Shown one piece after another: positions 53,874-64,000 of a DNA stretch of 64,000 nt. A program made the translations under genes and the position numbers. The notes under the pieces were generated by a model. That model ran no database searches, was not told the DNA's origin, and saw nothing but the letters and a program-made list of their open reading frames with translations. Origin of the DNA: Mytilus edulis (Eukaryota; Mollusca; Bivalvia; Mytilida; Mytilidae); NCBI RefSeq assembly GCF_963676685.1, contig NC_092344.1, positions 98,176,749 to 98,240,748 on the forward strand, given 5' to 3'. How positions within the stretch are numbered: position 1 is the first letter of the stretch; each line of letters opens with the position of its first letter.

Positions 53874-55574
53874 GTTTCCTGCTTTCCTTGTTGGGTAAAT
53901 GCAAAGTATAGCATACAAGTAGAAATACCGAGATATTCCATTCCAATATTACTTTATAATTTACATAGGATATTACATTGTACTTCTAGTAATAATGTGT
54001 TTTTCGGGGAATATCGCTGCATTATATAAACAACCCGAATATGATTTTATTTAAGCAGTGGAACAAGAGACAATTAAATGGCTTATAGTTATGACACTGA
54101 AGTTTTTAAAACTTTTTGATCGTCTTATAGATGTGTATTTTTGTAATATGTGCATCATTTCGTTTTGTTGAAAGTAGGACATTTACATTAAGTGGAGGGA
54201 GGAACCTGCGAATGCAATACATGCCGTCCCATATTACGCTTGTGGCGACGTCAAATAATGTTAACGGACAACCTTGCAAGATATTTTCATTAATCCTTAA
54301 TTTTTATAGGTAACCCTGTAATCTTAATACAATTTGGTGTAACAATTTCAACTTTTAAAGTACTTTTTATAGGTATAGTAATCAAAGCCGAAAAATAATC
54401 TTCATGAAATAAAATCTCTGTTTTTTTTTTGCAGTAAAAGTTTTCAGAATATTTATGCTAATTCTATATTGAGACGGCCATGTAAACCAGTACTGAAATA
54501 TATCACGTCATAGAACATTCATGCAAAATTTCAAAGAGTTGCGTGAACATTTCGCGAATTGTTCGAGATTAATGTTTCAAGTTTGTTACATGGGACAACG
54601 CCAAGTGAACGTTTTTTTCTGATAATCTGTGTCTTCCGAAGCCTATGAATATTATATTTTTATTCTTTCTCTATCATAATGTGAAAATTTAAGAAGCAAT
54701 CTTTATTTTCATATATAATTTCAAATATTCATTTCAGCATTTCTAAGAAAATTTTCTTATCAAATATTTACTTAGCGCTATTTTTCGTGGTAGAAGCAAT
54801 ATCTAACGTTGCGTCAGTACATTGGTCAATATATAGATTTGTTACTTGCAATGTCTAGCTAAATAAAATCTATGAACGGTCGGCACTGCCTTAAAGTAGT
54901 GTCTCCACCATGACAGTCTTGAACATTAAAAACTCAATATTAAATAATATACTGCTATTTTCAGTGTTTGGTGAAGGTTGGCTGTCACTGTGCAAAACAG
55001 TTTAACATACATAGAACCCTATGGGGGAAAACCAGAGAACTCTCTTTTTTGTCAGAAAAAGATCTGTCAAACAGCCGTACATACTATCCACACTAATCTG
55101 TATCCACACTTATTTAATGAGCAAAAACTTATTTTCCGGGTTTCCGTGCTTATTCCGTCATTTGACTAAATTTAGAAGCACCACCAATCGGAACACCTCT
55201 GTTATTTACATTAGGAACATGATGCAATAACAACAAACTAAAATGTGTTTAAAGAATTCAACTATCTTGCATCATTTTATGGTGTATAAGTTATTTATTT
55301 GTTGAGAATTTCTGCAGTACAGAACACTTTATAAATTTCTTTTCTTAATAGTATACTGAAATTATTTTGTATTTAATCCAAAACAGTCATGAAAGTTGAT
55401 GAAGTTTTACAGTGTAGTTTTCCCTCTTGGTATAATAAATTTAAGGATATAACAATAAAGAGGTAAATATAAATTGTGGGAATATGAACACATGCTTTTG
55501 AACACTTAATAAAAGTACAAGATTGATATTTCAAGATACAGATTATGTATTTTAGGTACCCAGATATACATGCA
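53874..55574. other. intergenic sequence without recognised feature
   Basis: AT-rich, no gene or element recognised. Confidence 0.35.
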
Positions 55575-56140
55575 CAACTGATCATCTGATCTGATCATCA
55601 GTTAGTCCGAGCTTGTCTGGCAGAAAGTCACAGGACATAAAGTCACAAATTTGATAGGACAAAAAGTCACAAATATTTTTTTGACAATTGTTCAAATATA
55701 TTTTGAAATATTTTCTTTTAATTACATATAATCATTTTTAAATAATAAGAAAATAGCTCATAAACCTTGATAAATGAAAATTTATTAAATTTTAATCATG
55801 CAAAGGATATTTTTATTGGCAAAATGAAGCGATTTAGGTACCAAGTCACTTTGACATTTTGTTTTCATAACAATTACTTGATCGTTTTTTATATTTATTG
55901 AGAAGATTTTTATTACAAAGTTGCTTGAAACATAAAACTTCAAGAAAAATACAAAAAAAATATTTTCAAAATAAATGTTTTCTTGTTCAAACAAAAATAA
56001 TCTCAAAACTGAATTGTGACTTTTTGTCCTGTGACTTTTTGATCGTGACTTTTTGTCCTGTGACTTTCTGTCCTACATTCTAGCAAAACAGCCATTGGAC
56101 GTCAGAGTAATCTTGGACTAATCATCAGTCTGATCTATAT
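55575..56140. mobile_element. foldback-type element with AAAGTCACAGGAC subterminal repeats
   Basis: The left end carries three AAAGTCACA motifs (55624-55672: GAAAGTCACAGGACATAAAG...). The right end (56015-56078) carries their reverse complements (TGTGACTTTTTGTCCTGTG). The outer flanks also pair: ATCATCAGTTAGTCC on the left with GGACTAATCATCAGT on the right, in part. The interior is AT-rich with no coding frame. Confidence 0.65.
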
Positions 56141-56242
56141 TTGGAAATCTGTGCAGGTTGACCTAAGAATCTACATCGGCTGAACTATTTACGTCATACA
56201 ACAATCACTTTTCAGTTGTGGTGTCAGTTGTTTTCTTTTGTG

Positions 56243-57960
56243 ACAACATAGAATAGAATATTTTTATTTCCCAAATTACAGGGCCAATAAAGGGCATAAA
56301 ATCAGATACAACTGATTTACATAATTGGTAAAAACAACAATAATAGCGGCATATACATATATATTTAGAGTATAAGCATTGGTCAGAATCAGAGCCAAAA
56401 ACAACATATATATATTGTGAATAAAAGAATAAAATTACATTACATGCATTTATTTCAAATTATTTACTTGACTAAGTGTCAGTGTTCAGAATCCGGGTCT
56501 GTTCGCGCCTAATCACATTCGCTACCATTAACGTTCGCGCCCTTTCACTTTCGCACCCTACACGTTCGCACCCAAACTCCATTCACACCCCACACGTTCG
56601 CGCACAATTTTCATTGGTATTATTTATATAATTTGGAATCGAGTTTTGGTAAGTGTATTGCTATATATATATATAAATTTTTTTTTCTCCATTTTCTCTA
56701 CATATATATACATGTAGTTAGATTCTGACTGTTATATGTCAGTTTGGTATGGTCAAGTCGTTTGGTAAAGTTAACATACTTTTATGAGAGTTATCTCTCC
56801 TTAACCAGTCATTGGTGTATTGATATGCGGATTGCATTCCGTATTTGTATTATATGTTAGTTTATCTTGTTCTCTTGATTTATTGTTACCATACCATGTG
56901 GATATGTTTTTGAAGAATAGAACATTATTAACTTGAACTTTAGTTTAATTACTTATGCCAGAGTAAAGCATAAAATGACAACGTTTTTTAATGTGTTGAA
57001 TAAATCTTAATGATGTTTAGGCAAGTGTACTGCTCTATATAAATATATTTTTTTCATTGTTTCTAAATAAAGTGAGATCTTAATCATGTTTAGGCAAGTG
57101 TACTGCTCTATATATAAATATATTTTTTTCATAGTTTCTAAATCAAGTGAGATTCTGACGTTTTTTTATGTGTTGATAAAATCTATATCAGGTTTTGGTA
57201 AGTGAATTGCTATAAATAATTTTTTACATGAGTTCAAAGCAGCCAAGCTGTTAAAAACAATTATCTTTCAAGTTTTTGATTTAAAATCTTCAAAGTTTTA
57301 CTCATACCAAGCTAAATACATGCAGTATTTACATCAAAGCAATTTGCAAGTTAAAACAACAATCATGATTTTTAAACACTCAACAATAACACCAAATGTA
57401 GCTGTGTATAATTTACCAATTAGCAGTAATCATACATAATTAACATTTAATAATTAATCATCAAATTAATAAACAAAATCTACATTATAATTCCTCAAAA
57501 CCTGTAGGGAGCGAACAGACTTCAGGGGCGAACATGTGAGGCGCGAAAGTGTAGGGTGCAAAAGTGTATTGGGCGCGAAAGGACCTGATACCAAGTGTTC
57601 ATACCTGATCTCCTTAATTCAAAACAGTCACAAATATAACAGCCCAGTTTTTCCATAAGAGTTTCATTTTCTTGCTTCAAGAGCCATAAAAATTTAGAAG
57701 ATTTATTTAAATTTATAAAATTATAACAATTCATTATTGTTAGAAATGCCTTGAAAAAAATCTTCCTTTTGAATATCATAAAGAGGGCATGCTAATAAAA
57801 AATGAAGCATATCTTCAACTTTACCAAATGAGCAATTAGACAAAGACGCTCAGTTCTTTTTATTTATTTTTTTAATATCTGTTTATCTCAATTTTTAAAG
57901 AGTGAGCGCTTATTCTTAATTTACAAATTGACTGTCTTTTTTTGAAATCCTGTAGTTCAC
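56243..57960 (-). mobile_element. LINE remnant (3' half) split by a DNA transposon
   Basis: Read on the minus strand, 57594-57960 gives a decayed C-terminal LINE protein: SAHSLKIEINRY, then CSFGKVEDMLHFLLACPLYD (zinc-knuckle region), a frameshift, and KQENETLMEKLGCYICDCF. After excision of the insert at 56489-57593 the protein would end RRSGMNTDT. The 3' UTR continues to 56243 and ends with the simple TATTCTATTCTATG repeat. It is a pseudogene with several frame changes. Confidence 0.7.
56489..57593. mobile_element. 1.1-kb DNA transposon with TTCGCGCC subterminal repeats
   Basis: AGTGTTCA is repeated at 56481-56488 and 57594-57601. The ends GAATCCGGGTCTGTTCGCGCC-like and GGCGCGAAAGGACCTGATACC are inverted repeats. 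Both subterminal regions are packed with CGTTCGCGCCC/GGGCGCGAAAGTG motifs (56505-56610, 57506-57582). The middle is AT-rich, with two near-identical segments (GTTTAGGCAAGTGTACTGCT at 57016 and 57090). No transposase. The 8-bp duplication fits hAT-like elements. Confidence 0.82.
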
Positions 57961-58193
57961 ATTTTCAGGGGAACCTTTGTGATGTCCATATAGCGATATG
58001 GTGTATTAAACTCACAAATTCAAAAAGAACCTGAGAATTGATAAACATTAGAATTACCTAGGGAATATTGGCCACATGTATTTGGGGAAAAAAAGAAATT
58101 GAAAATCTCATAAAATCAATCATATGATGAGTTTAAATGTGCATAGTTCCTTGTGTAACCTCTCTGTACAGTGCTATTGTGATATACTTTTTA

Positions 58194-60066
58194 GCTCACC
58201 TGTCCCGAAGGGACAAGTGAGCTTATGCCATCACTTGGCGTCCGTGGTCGTCCGTCGTCTGTCGTCGTAAACTATTTCAAGAATCTTCTCCTCTCTGAAA
58301 CTACTGGGCCAAATACTTCCAAACTTTAACTGAATGTTCCTTAGGGTATCTTATTTATAAATTGTATCCGAAGTTTTGATCTATCAACAAACATGGTCGC
58401 CATTGCTAAAAATAGAACATAGGGGTCAAATGCAGTTTTTGGCTTATAACTCAAAAACCAAAGCATTTAGAGCAAATCTGACATGGGGTAATATTGTTTA
58501 TCAGGTCAAGATCTATCTGCCCTGAAATTTTCAGATAATCAGACAACCCGTTGTTGGGTTGCTGCCCCTGAATTGGTAATTTTAAGGAAATTTTGCTGTT
58601 TTTGGTTATTATCTTGAATATTATTATAGATAGAGATAAACTGTAAATAGCAATAATGTTCAGCAAAGTAAGATTTACAAATAAGTCAACATGACGGAAA
58701 TGGTCAGTTGACCCCTTTAGGAGTTATTGCCCTTTATAGTCAATTTTTAACCATTTTTCGTAAATCTTAGTAATCTTTTACAAAAATCTTCACCTCTGAA
58801 ACTACTGGGCCAAATACTTCCAAACTTTAACTGAATGTTCCTTAGGGTATCTAGTTTGTAAATTGTATCAGAAGTTGTGATCTATCAACAAACATGGTCG
58901 CCATTGCTAAAAATAGAACATAGGGGTCAAATGCAGTTTTTGGCTTATAACTCAAAAACCAAAGCATTTAGAGCAAATCTGACATGGATAATATTGTTTA
59001 TCAGGTCAAGATCTATCTGCCCTGTAATTTTCAGATGAATCAGACAACCCGTTGTTGGGTTACTGCCCCTGAATTGGTAATTTTAAAGAAATTTTGCTGT
59101 TTTTGGTTATTATCTTGAATATTATTATAGATAGAGATAAACTGTAAACAGCAATAATGTTCAGCAAAGTAAGATTTACAAATAAGTCAACATGACGAAA
59201 ATGGTCAGTTGACCCCTTTAGGAGTTATAGCCCTTTATAGTCAATTTTTAACCATTTTTCGTAAATCTTAGTAATCTTTTACAAAAATCTTCTCCTCTGA
59301 AACTACTGGGCCAAATACTTCCAAACTTTAACTGAATGTTCCTTAGGGTATCTAGTTTGTAAATTGTATCTGAAGTTATGATCTATCAACAAACATGGTC
59401 GCCATTGCTAAAAATAGAACATAAGGGTCAAATGCAGTTTTTGGCTTATAACTCAAAAACCAAAGCATTTAGAGCAAATCTGACGTGGGGTAATATTGTT
59501 TATCAGGTCAAGATCTATCTGCCCTGAAATTTTCAGATGAATCAGACAACCTGTTGTTGGGTTGCTGCCCCTGAATTGATAATTTTAAGGAAATTTTGCT
59601 GTTTTTGTTTATTATCTTGAATATAATTATAGATAGAAATAAACTGTAAACAGCAATAATGTTCAGCAAAGTAAGATCTTCAATTAAGTCAATTTGACCA
59701 AAATTGTCAATTGACCCCTTAAGGAGTTATTGCCCTTTAGACTTTTTTCACAATTTGTTCATCATGTTGACTTACTTTAAAAAATCTTCTCCTTTGAAAC
59801 TGCTGTATCAATTTCAGCCAAACTTAGGCTAAATGAGTTTCAGAGTATCTAGTATAAATTTTATATTTTATTTCCTTGTATGTCAAGAAACATAGCTCCT
59901 ATGGCTAAAATAGAACATAGGAGAAAATGATTATTTTTTTTGGCTTTTGAAGAAAATAGGACGATCCAAAAAACTTTTAAATAAATTGAAAAGCCAAAAT
60001 AATCATTGATGAGAGATTTAACCAAAAGAATTAAGGTGAGTGATTCAGGCTCTTGAGAGCCTCTTG
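58194..60066 (+). mobile_element. Helentron-like element B, same ends as element A, 500-bp core units
   Basis: The head GCTCACCTGTCCCGAAGGGA folds with CAAGTGAGC and is followed by a GTCGTC microsatellite. Core units of about 500 bases begin at 58297, 58798, 59299 and (diverged) 59796 with GAAACTACTGGGCCAAATAC. The tail is AAGGTGAGTGATTC, hairpin AGGCTCTTGAGAGCCT, CTTGTTT. It holds no real coding sequence. Confidence 0.85.
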
Positions 60067-60747
60067 TTTGAAGAACTCTTAAATTTAAGGATAATCATCT
60101 TGCAGAATACTGACAGCATTGTATAATTTTTAATTTCCATAATAGATGACAAATATCTTTAAGTTACAGTCTTTCTTATCAACAAAAGCATATGCTAAAA
60201 ACTTGATATAAAACAGAATTTAGGGCAATATCTATTAGTTCACAGGTTTATATTGAGTTTTTTTGAAATCAGTGAACCCTGCACACCTAAGTACTTGTAT
60301 ATACATTGTAGCTCAATAGACAAATCATGATTTGAATTTTATAAATGATTTACACTGACAAAGGCAGATGACTCAAAGCTGTTTTTGATAAAAAAAAAAA
60401 ATGTCATAAATGACACCGTAAACAAATTATAAACAAAAAGTAAAATTACAAAAATACTGAACTCAATATGCTAAAAAAATTTTAAAAATCCAGCTTTCCC
60501 TTATCAAATAGCAAAATCAAAAACTCAAACATATCAAACAAATGATATTACAAAATTAACCAGAGTTTTTTTTTTAACCCTTTCAACAAATACAAACAAA
60601 CTACAGGATGTTCAATATATTGTTAAAGTTGTCTTGTCAAATGAGAGATCTTTAGAAATCTTGCTATGAAATGCTTCAAACAATGTTACGCATGTAATGT
60701 TGGCAGCTTCATTATAGCAATAATAATTGTTTTACAATATGGGGTAC
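60067..60747. other. intergenic or CDC123 intronic sequence
   Basis: No exon recognised, although the first CDC123 exon must lie upstream of 61111. Confidence 0.35.
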
Positions 60748-60917
60748 CAGTGGCGGATGCAGGAATTTTCGAAAGGGGGGGTGCTAGCCCAGGGCAAAGG
60801 GGGGGGGGGGGGGGGTGCAGGGGGGGTGCAAACATATGTCCCGATTCAAATGCATTGATCGGCCAAAATAAAGGGGGGGTGCGGACCCCCGGAACCCCCC
60901 CTCTGGATCCGCCACTG
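60748..60917. mobile_element. 170-bp MITE-like element with CAGTGGCGGATGCAG ends
   Basis: The ends are CAGTGGCGGATGCAGG and GGATCCGCCACTG. GGTAC is repeated at 60743-60747 and 60918-60922. It includes a 17-base G-run (60799-60815), as expected from its G-rich sister at 6087-6233. Confidence 0.85.
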
Positions 60918-61110
60918 GGTACTATATTTATGTCTGCTTTTTATTATGATTTTTATGGGATTATGTTTTCACAGTAATTGTAATAATGCACAAATATATT
61001 TTGCATTGATTATTACTTTATGTCTACAAAGTTTCATACTGCATTTTCAAGTAACAGGCACAAAATATGAAAAGGTAAGAGCATGTCTTTACAGTATATT
61101 TATATTTTAG

Positions 61111-61179
61111 CTATATGATTCCACTTCCTCAAGAATTCATTGATTACCTTCATGCTGATGGAATTGTTCTCCCAGCAGA
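61111..61179 (+). CDS. CDC123: CDC123 exon (PLPQEFIDYLHADGIVLP)
   Basis: Acceptor TTTATATTTTAG, donor GCAGA|GTAAGT. One base completes the preceding codon; two bases (GA) carry over. The preceding exon must end with two spare bases. Confidence 0.8.
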
Positions 61180-63383
61180 GTAAGTATATCTTATCAGTTT
61201 GATTCAATTCAAATTAATTGTAAATATATTATAGTACAAAAGCTATATGTATATTAGTCATGTAAGTTTAGAACTTTACACAACAAATTATACAGCAGTT
61301 TTGGAAATAAGAAAAATGTCACTCATTAAAAAGTTCAACTAATATAAAAACATACACCACTGATAAAAAAAACAAAGGAGAGAGGTTGGAATATCTGTAA
61401 AGAACTATATAAGTCACCTTCAACAATGAGTAAAACCCATACTGCATAGCTAGTAAAAGGCCCCAAGACAAAACAATGTTAAACAATTCTTACAAGAAAA
61501 CCAACAGCTTAATTTATATACCGGTACAAAACAACAAGCAAAAATCAAAATATAACAGATGACAACCAGTGAATTACAAGCTAATAAAATTGAGAATGGA
61601 AATGGGAAATGTGCCAAAGAGACAACACCCGACCATAGAAAAAAAAAACAGCAGAAGGTCACCAACAGGTCTTCAATGTAGCGAAAAATTCCCGCACCCG
61701 GAGGCGGTCTTCAGCTGGCCCCTAAACAAATATATACTAGTTCAGTGATAATGAACGCCATACTAATTTCCAAATTGTACACAAGAAACTAAAATTAAAA
61801 TAATACAAGATTAACAAAGGCCAGAGTCTCTTGACTTGGGACAGGCGCATAAATGCGGCGGGATTAAACATGTTTGTGAGATCTCAACCTTCCCCCTATA
61901 CTTCTAGCCAATGTAGAAAAGTAAACGCAAAACAATACGCACATTAAAATTCAGTTCAAGAGAAGTCCGAGTCTGATGTCAGAAGATGTAACCAAAGAAA
62001 ATAAACAAAATGACAATAATACATAAATAACAACACACTACTAGCAGTTAACTGACATGCCAGCTCCAGACTTCAATTAAACTGACTGAAAGATTATGAT
62101 TTCATCATATGAACATCAAGCACAATCCTTCCCGTTAGGGGTTTAGTATCATACCATCATAACATATATGAGAAGAACATAACCCGTGTCATGCCAACAA
62201 CTGGTTTTTGAATAAATGTGTTTAGTTCCGATGCAAAGACCCTATAAGTGAATCAATATTAAAGCCAAAATATGCAATCTTTAATGACCTGACAACAGTA
62301 TCGTAACTATATCCCTTCTTAATAAGTCTATTCAAAGGTTTTGTTAGTTTTTGAGGTGAATACTGACACCTTTGTGCTTTATAAAGAATATTTCCATAAA
62401 AAATTGGATGTGAAATACCTGAACGTATAAGAAGTCTGCATGTTGAGCTATATTTACGAATGATGTCCTTATACCGATGATAAAATTTAGTAAATATTTT
62501 GACTAGTTTGTGATATCGAAAACCCTGGTACAGTAATAATTTTTCAGTAATACATAATTTCTCTCGTTAAAATCTAAAACATTGCTACATACACAAGCGA
62601 ATCGTACAAGTTGAGATATATAAGTCTTGCACATACAGAATTTGGCAGGATGACCTTATTGTGTTCACAATTGCTGAAAGCTTGTGCAAAGCCAACTTAT
62701 AAAAATTGCAGGTGCCTATACCAAATATCAATCATTACACATTCAAATCTTCTTTTTCGTGTATAAATAACATTGCTTTATTAAGATTATAAATTTTAAG
62801 AAATACACACATATTTTCAGTTTTATATATATATATATATACAACTCGTCTAAACATCAACCCAACAATGTTAGATCTGTAAATTTGCTTTCGCAAATTT
62901 TTGGTTCTTCCCTCGCCGGGATTCGAACCCATGCTACTGTGATATCGTGACACCAAATCGCCTGCACTGCAGCCGTCCCGCTAGACCACACGACCACCTG
63001 GGCTCTCAAAAAAAGAGCTTTCGCTGGCCGTGTGTTACCTTTCCACGTCAGTTTTAATCTAGCGGCGTACTGCAGTACATGATATATAAGGCATGAAGAT
63101 GTTTATTGTTACAGATCAGCTAAATTATCTATAGTAAAGGATCCTACAAATGAATGTAAGATACAGTCACAGAAAATAATTATATTTATAAGTACGTCTG
63201 AGTCAGTGACCCTACAACAGATGTATCCATCGGATCGCCATCAATGATGGTGATATATTCCCCTGATGAATATAGATTGTAAGTAACAGAATGCCCATAA
63301 AATTAATTATTGAATATTTTGTATTAAGGTCAATAACAGCCAGTGCACTGGAAAGTAATGAAGACAATGTGGGAGGAGAAGAG
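61111..63383 (+). CDS. CDC123: CDC123 homologue, partial (three internal exons)
   Basis: CDC123 is an ATP-grasp-fold chaperone that promotes assembly of the translation factor eIF2 by binding eIF2-gamma. Exons 61111-61179, 63115-63155 and 63340-63383 join in frame to read YMIPLPQEFIDYLHADGIVL, PAESAKLSIVKDPTNE, then SSALESNEDNVGGEE with a GTAACA donor in phase 0. The first part matches the PLP...YL..DGI.LP segment near the N-terminus of human and yeast CDC123; an acidic stretch follows there too. The first exon (the SxWY region) and everything after the acidic stretch are not in view, the latter being beyond the window. Assignment of exon 1 is strong for the motif; the two short exons rest on phase and splice sites. 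Confidence 0.7.
61390..61578 (-). repeat. fragment of a dispersed mussel-type repeat
   Basis: CAACAATGAGTAAAACCCAT, AAAGGCCCCAAGACAAAAC and GACAACCAGTGAATTAC are phrases I associate with a very common mussel repeat. It abuts the next element. Confidence 0.5.
61579..62640 (-). mobile_element. 5'-truncated retroelement: RT C-terminus plus long 3' UTR
   Basis: The minus strand carries the end of a reverse-transcriptase-type protein (62222-62640) followed by about 640 bases of non-coding sequence ending at AATGGAAATGGG/ATTGAGAATGG near 61579. TGCACCCGGAGGCG-like sequence (61695) is shared with 51600-51625 (CACCCGGAGGCGCGCC). The element is broken by frameshift and truncation. Confidence 0.65.
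62222..62640 (-). pseudogene. decayed reverse-transcriptase C-terminal fragment
   Basis: On the minus strand 62566-62222 is open for 114 codons to a TAA: ITEKLLLYQGFRYHKLVKIF, TKFYHRYKDIIRKYSSTCRL, RSGISHPIFYGNILYKAQ and YSYDTVVRSLKIAYFGFN. Upstream, in another frame, YISQLVRFACVCSNVLDFNE continues the similarity, so a one-base indel lies near 62540. From memory this matches the end of a multi-copy RT protein family in cnidarians and molluscs, with the order SYGVYISQLIRFAR...LLxQGYRYHKLxKxFxKFYxR. Clade not established. It sits inside the CDC123 intron in antisense orientation. Confidence 0.7.
62823..63001 (-). mobile_element. tRNA-derived SINE with (TA)n tail
   Basis: On the minus strand the head shows an A box (TGGTCTAGCGG, 62979-62989) and a B box (GGTTCGAATCC, 62919-62929) at tRNA-like spacing. 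A body follows (TTTGCGAAAGCAAATTTACAG, ATCTAACATTGTTGGGTTGA) and then a TA tail at 62823-62841. The body recurs at 27320-27408. The head does not form a complete functional tRNA. Confidence 0.82.
63115..63155 (+). CDS. CDC123: CDC123 41-nt exon (ESAKLSIVKDPTNE)
   Basis: Acceptor TTATTGTTACAG, donor TGAAT|GTAAGA. In phase with the exons before and after it. The sequence is not conserved enough to prove it. Confidence 0.55.
63340..63383 (+). CDS. CDC123: CDC123 44-nt exon (SSALESNEDNVGGEE)
   Basis: Acceptor CAATAACAG, donor GAAGAG|GTAACA. Acidic residues fit the equivalent stretch of CDC123 proteins. An alternative acceptor at 63328 would fit if the 41-nt exon were skipped. Confidence 0.55.
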
Positions 63384-63451
63384 GTAACATGCAGATTAAT
63401 TTCTTCAGAATGTTGAAATATAGATTGAAAATGCAACAAGTGTTTTACAAA

Positions 63452-63548
63452 ATTTCTCCACTCGAGACAGTTAAATTTTAATATTTAAAGCACAAGGCTT
63501 GCCAAGCTTTTTTAGTAACTAAAATTTAACTGTTTGGAGTGGAGAAAT
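63452..63548. repeat. 97-bp foldback element with 29-bp imperfect arms
   Basis: ATTTCTCCACTCGAGACAGT at 63452 is inverted in CTGTTTGGAGTGGAGAAAT ending at 63548; arms extend through AAATTTTA/TAAAATTT with few mismatches. It looks like a very small MITE or a palindromic remnant. Confidence 0.7.
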
Positions 63549-64000
63549 ATCGTAATACACGAGTTACAGTGGTGGAATCTGTTTCTCTAATGATTTTTAT
63601 CCTTCCTTTTCAATACTTGAGGAAAATTGTGTACTTTTGATGTGACGTCACAATTCAATTTCAACCAATCATTTGCCGAGATCAGAATTTTCACTAGTGA
63701 GGAGAAATATTTTTCTCACACCGGTCAGGAAATGTGAAAATAGCACAAAAATTAGAGAATACATTCGAACATCTTCGCAGCCAAGAGTTATGATCTGGTC
63801 TCCTAGCTACATCATTTATAACCAATGACAGCTCTTGAACTCTCTACACTTTGGTGGTGTTAAAATGGTTGTGTCTAATGATTACAAATTGCTTGAAACA
63901 GAAACCACAGATATATGTTGACATCCCAACATTTGCATAAAACATACGTAAGAACTTCAATTGGTTGATTAAGAACTTTAAAAGTGTCACTTAATTTCTT
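63549..64000. other. CDC123 intron, right edge of window
   Basis: No further exon recognised. TGTGACGTCACA-type sequence at 63640-63652 is a palindrome (CRE-like), without other evidence of function. Confidence 0.35.

Noticed and set aside
60666..60977. 103-codon Gly-rich frame
   Set aside because: It reads through the MITE at 60748-60917; the Gly-rich part is the translated G-run.
62919..63001. Possible tRNA gene on the minus strand
   Set aside because: A and B boxes are present, but the head is followed by a SINE body and TA tail shared with another locus, and no full cloverleaf is evident.
63329..63383. Alternative longer CDC123 exon with acceptor at 63328
   Set aside because: The acceptor TATTAAG is weak, and it requires skipping a 41-nt exon with good splice sites; kept only as an alternative.
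63640..63652. CRE-like TGACGTCA palindrome
   Set aside because: A single short site in an intron; no promoter context supports a regulatory call.

Overview
The window is animal nuclear DNA. It is AT-rich, has small exons with GT-AG introns, and is dense in interspersed repeats. The repeat types (elements with CAGTGGCGG ends, GCTCACCTGGCCCGAAGG-headed elements with tandem cores, GGTCGTATAA-ended elements) are ones I associate with bivalve molluscs, most likely a marine mussel (Mytilus or a relative). That assignment rests on memory of such repeats, not on a search.

Four protein-coding genes, all on the + strand, account for the recognisable host coding sequence. (1) 162-18564: a ubiquitin-specific protease of the USP4/11/15 group, 16 exons giving an in-frame 705-residue model that appears to lack the usual N-terminal DUSP and ubiquitin-like domains. 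(2) 23918-33048: SLC25A20, the mitochondrial carnitine/acylcarnitine carrier, 9 exons, 298 residues. (3) 38384-41405: ARPC4, the Arp2/3 complex subunit 4, 5 exons, 168 residues. (4) 61111-63383: three internal exons of a CDC123-like eIF2 assembly factor that runs off the right edge; its first exon was not found. The genes serve unrelated housekeeping roles (deubiquitination, fatty-acyl import into mitochondria, actin branching, translation initiation), and the sequence shows no functional link between them.

The rest is introns, untranslated regions and mobile-element debris. At least four repeat families share one plan: a short terminal sequence repeated inverted near the 3' end, terminal hairpins and a tandem core. 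This fits non-autonomous Helentron (Helitron2)-type elements. Other elements: short cut-and-paste transposons with target duplications (1548, 6087, 9338, 14755, 53712, 56489, 60748), a LINE reverse-transcriptase ORF (36992-37843), a second LINE remnant split by a later DNA transposon (56243-57960), a decayed reverse-transcriptase retroelement on the minus strand (61579-62640), and a tRNA-derived SINE (62823-63001).

The 17-kb stretch 43.5-61 kb holds no recognisable host exon. I found no wholly new biological system. The items most worth a second look are the shortened USP model, the shared Helentron-like architecture with exchangeable cores, a perfect 33-bp hairpin, and nested or same-site insertions that order transposition events.
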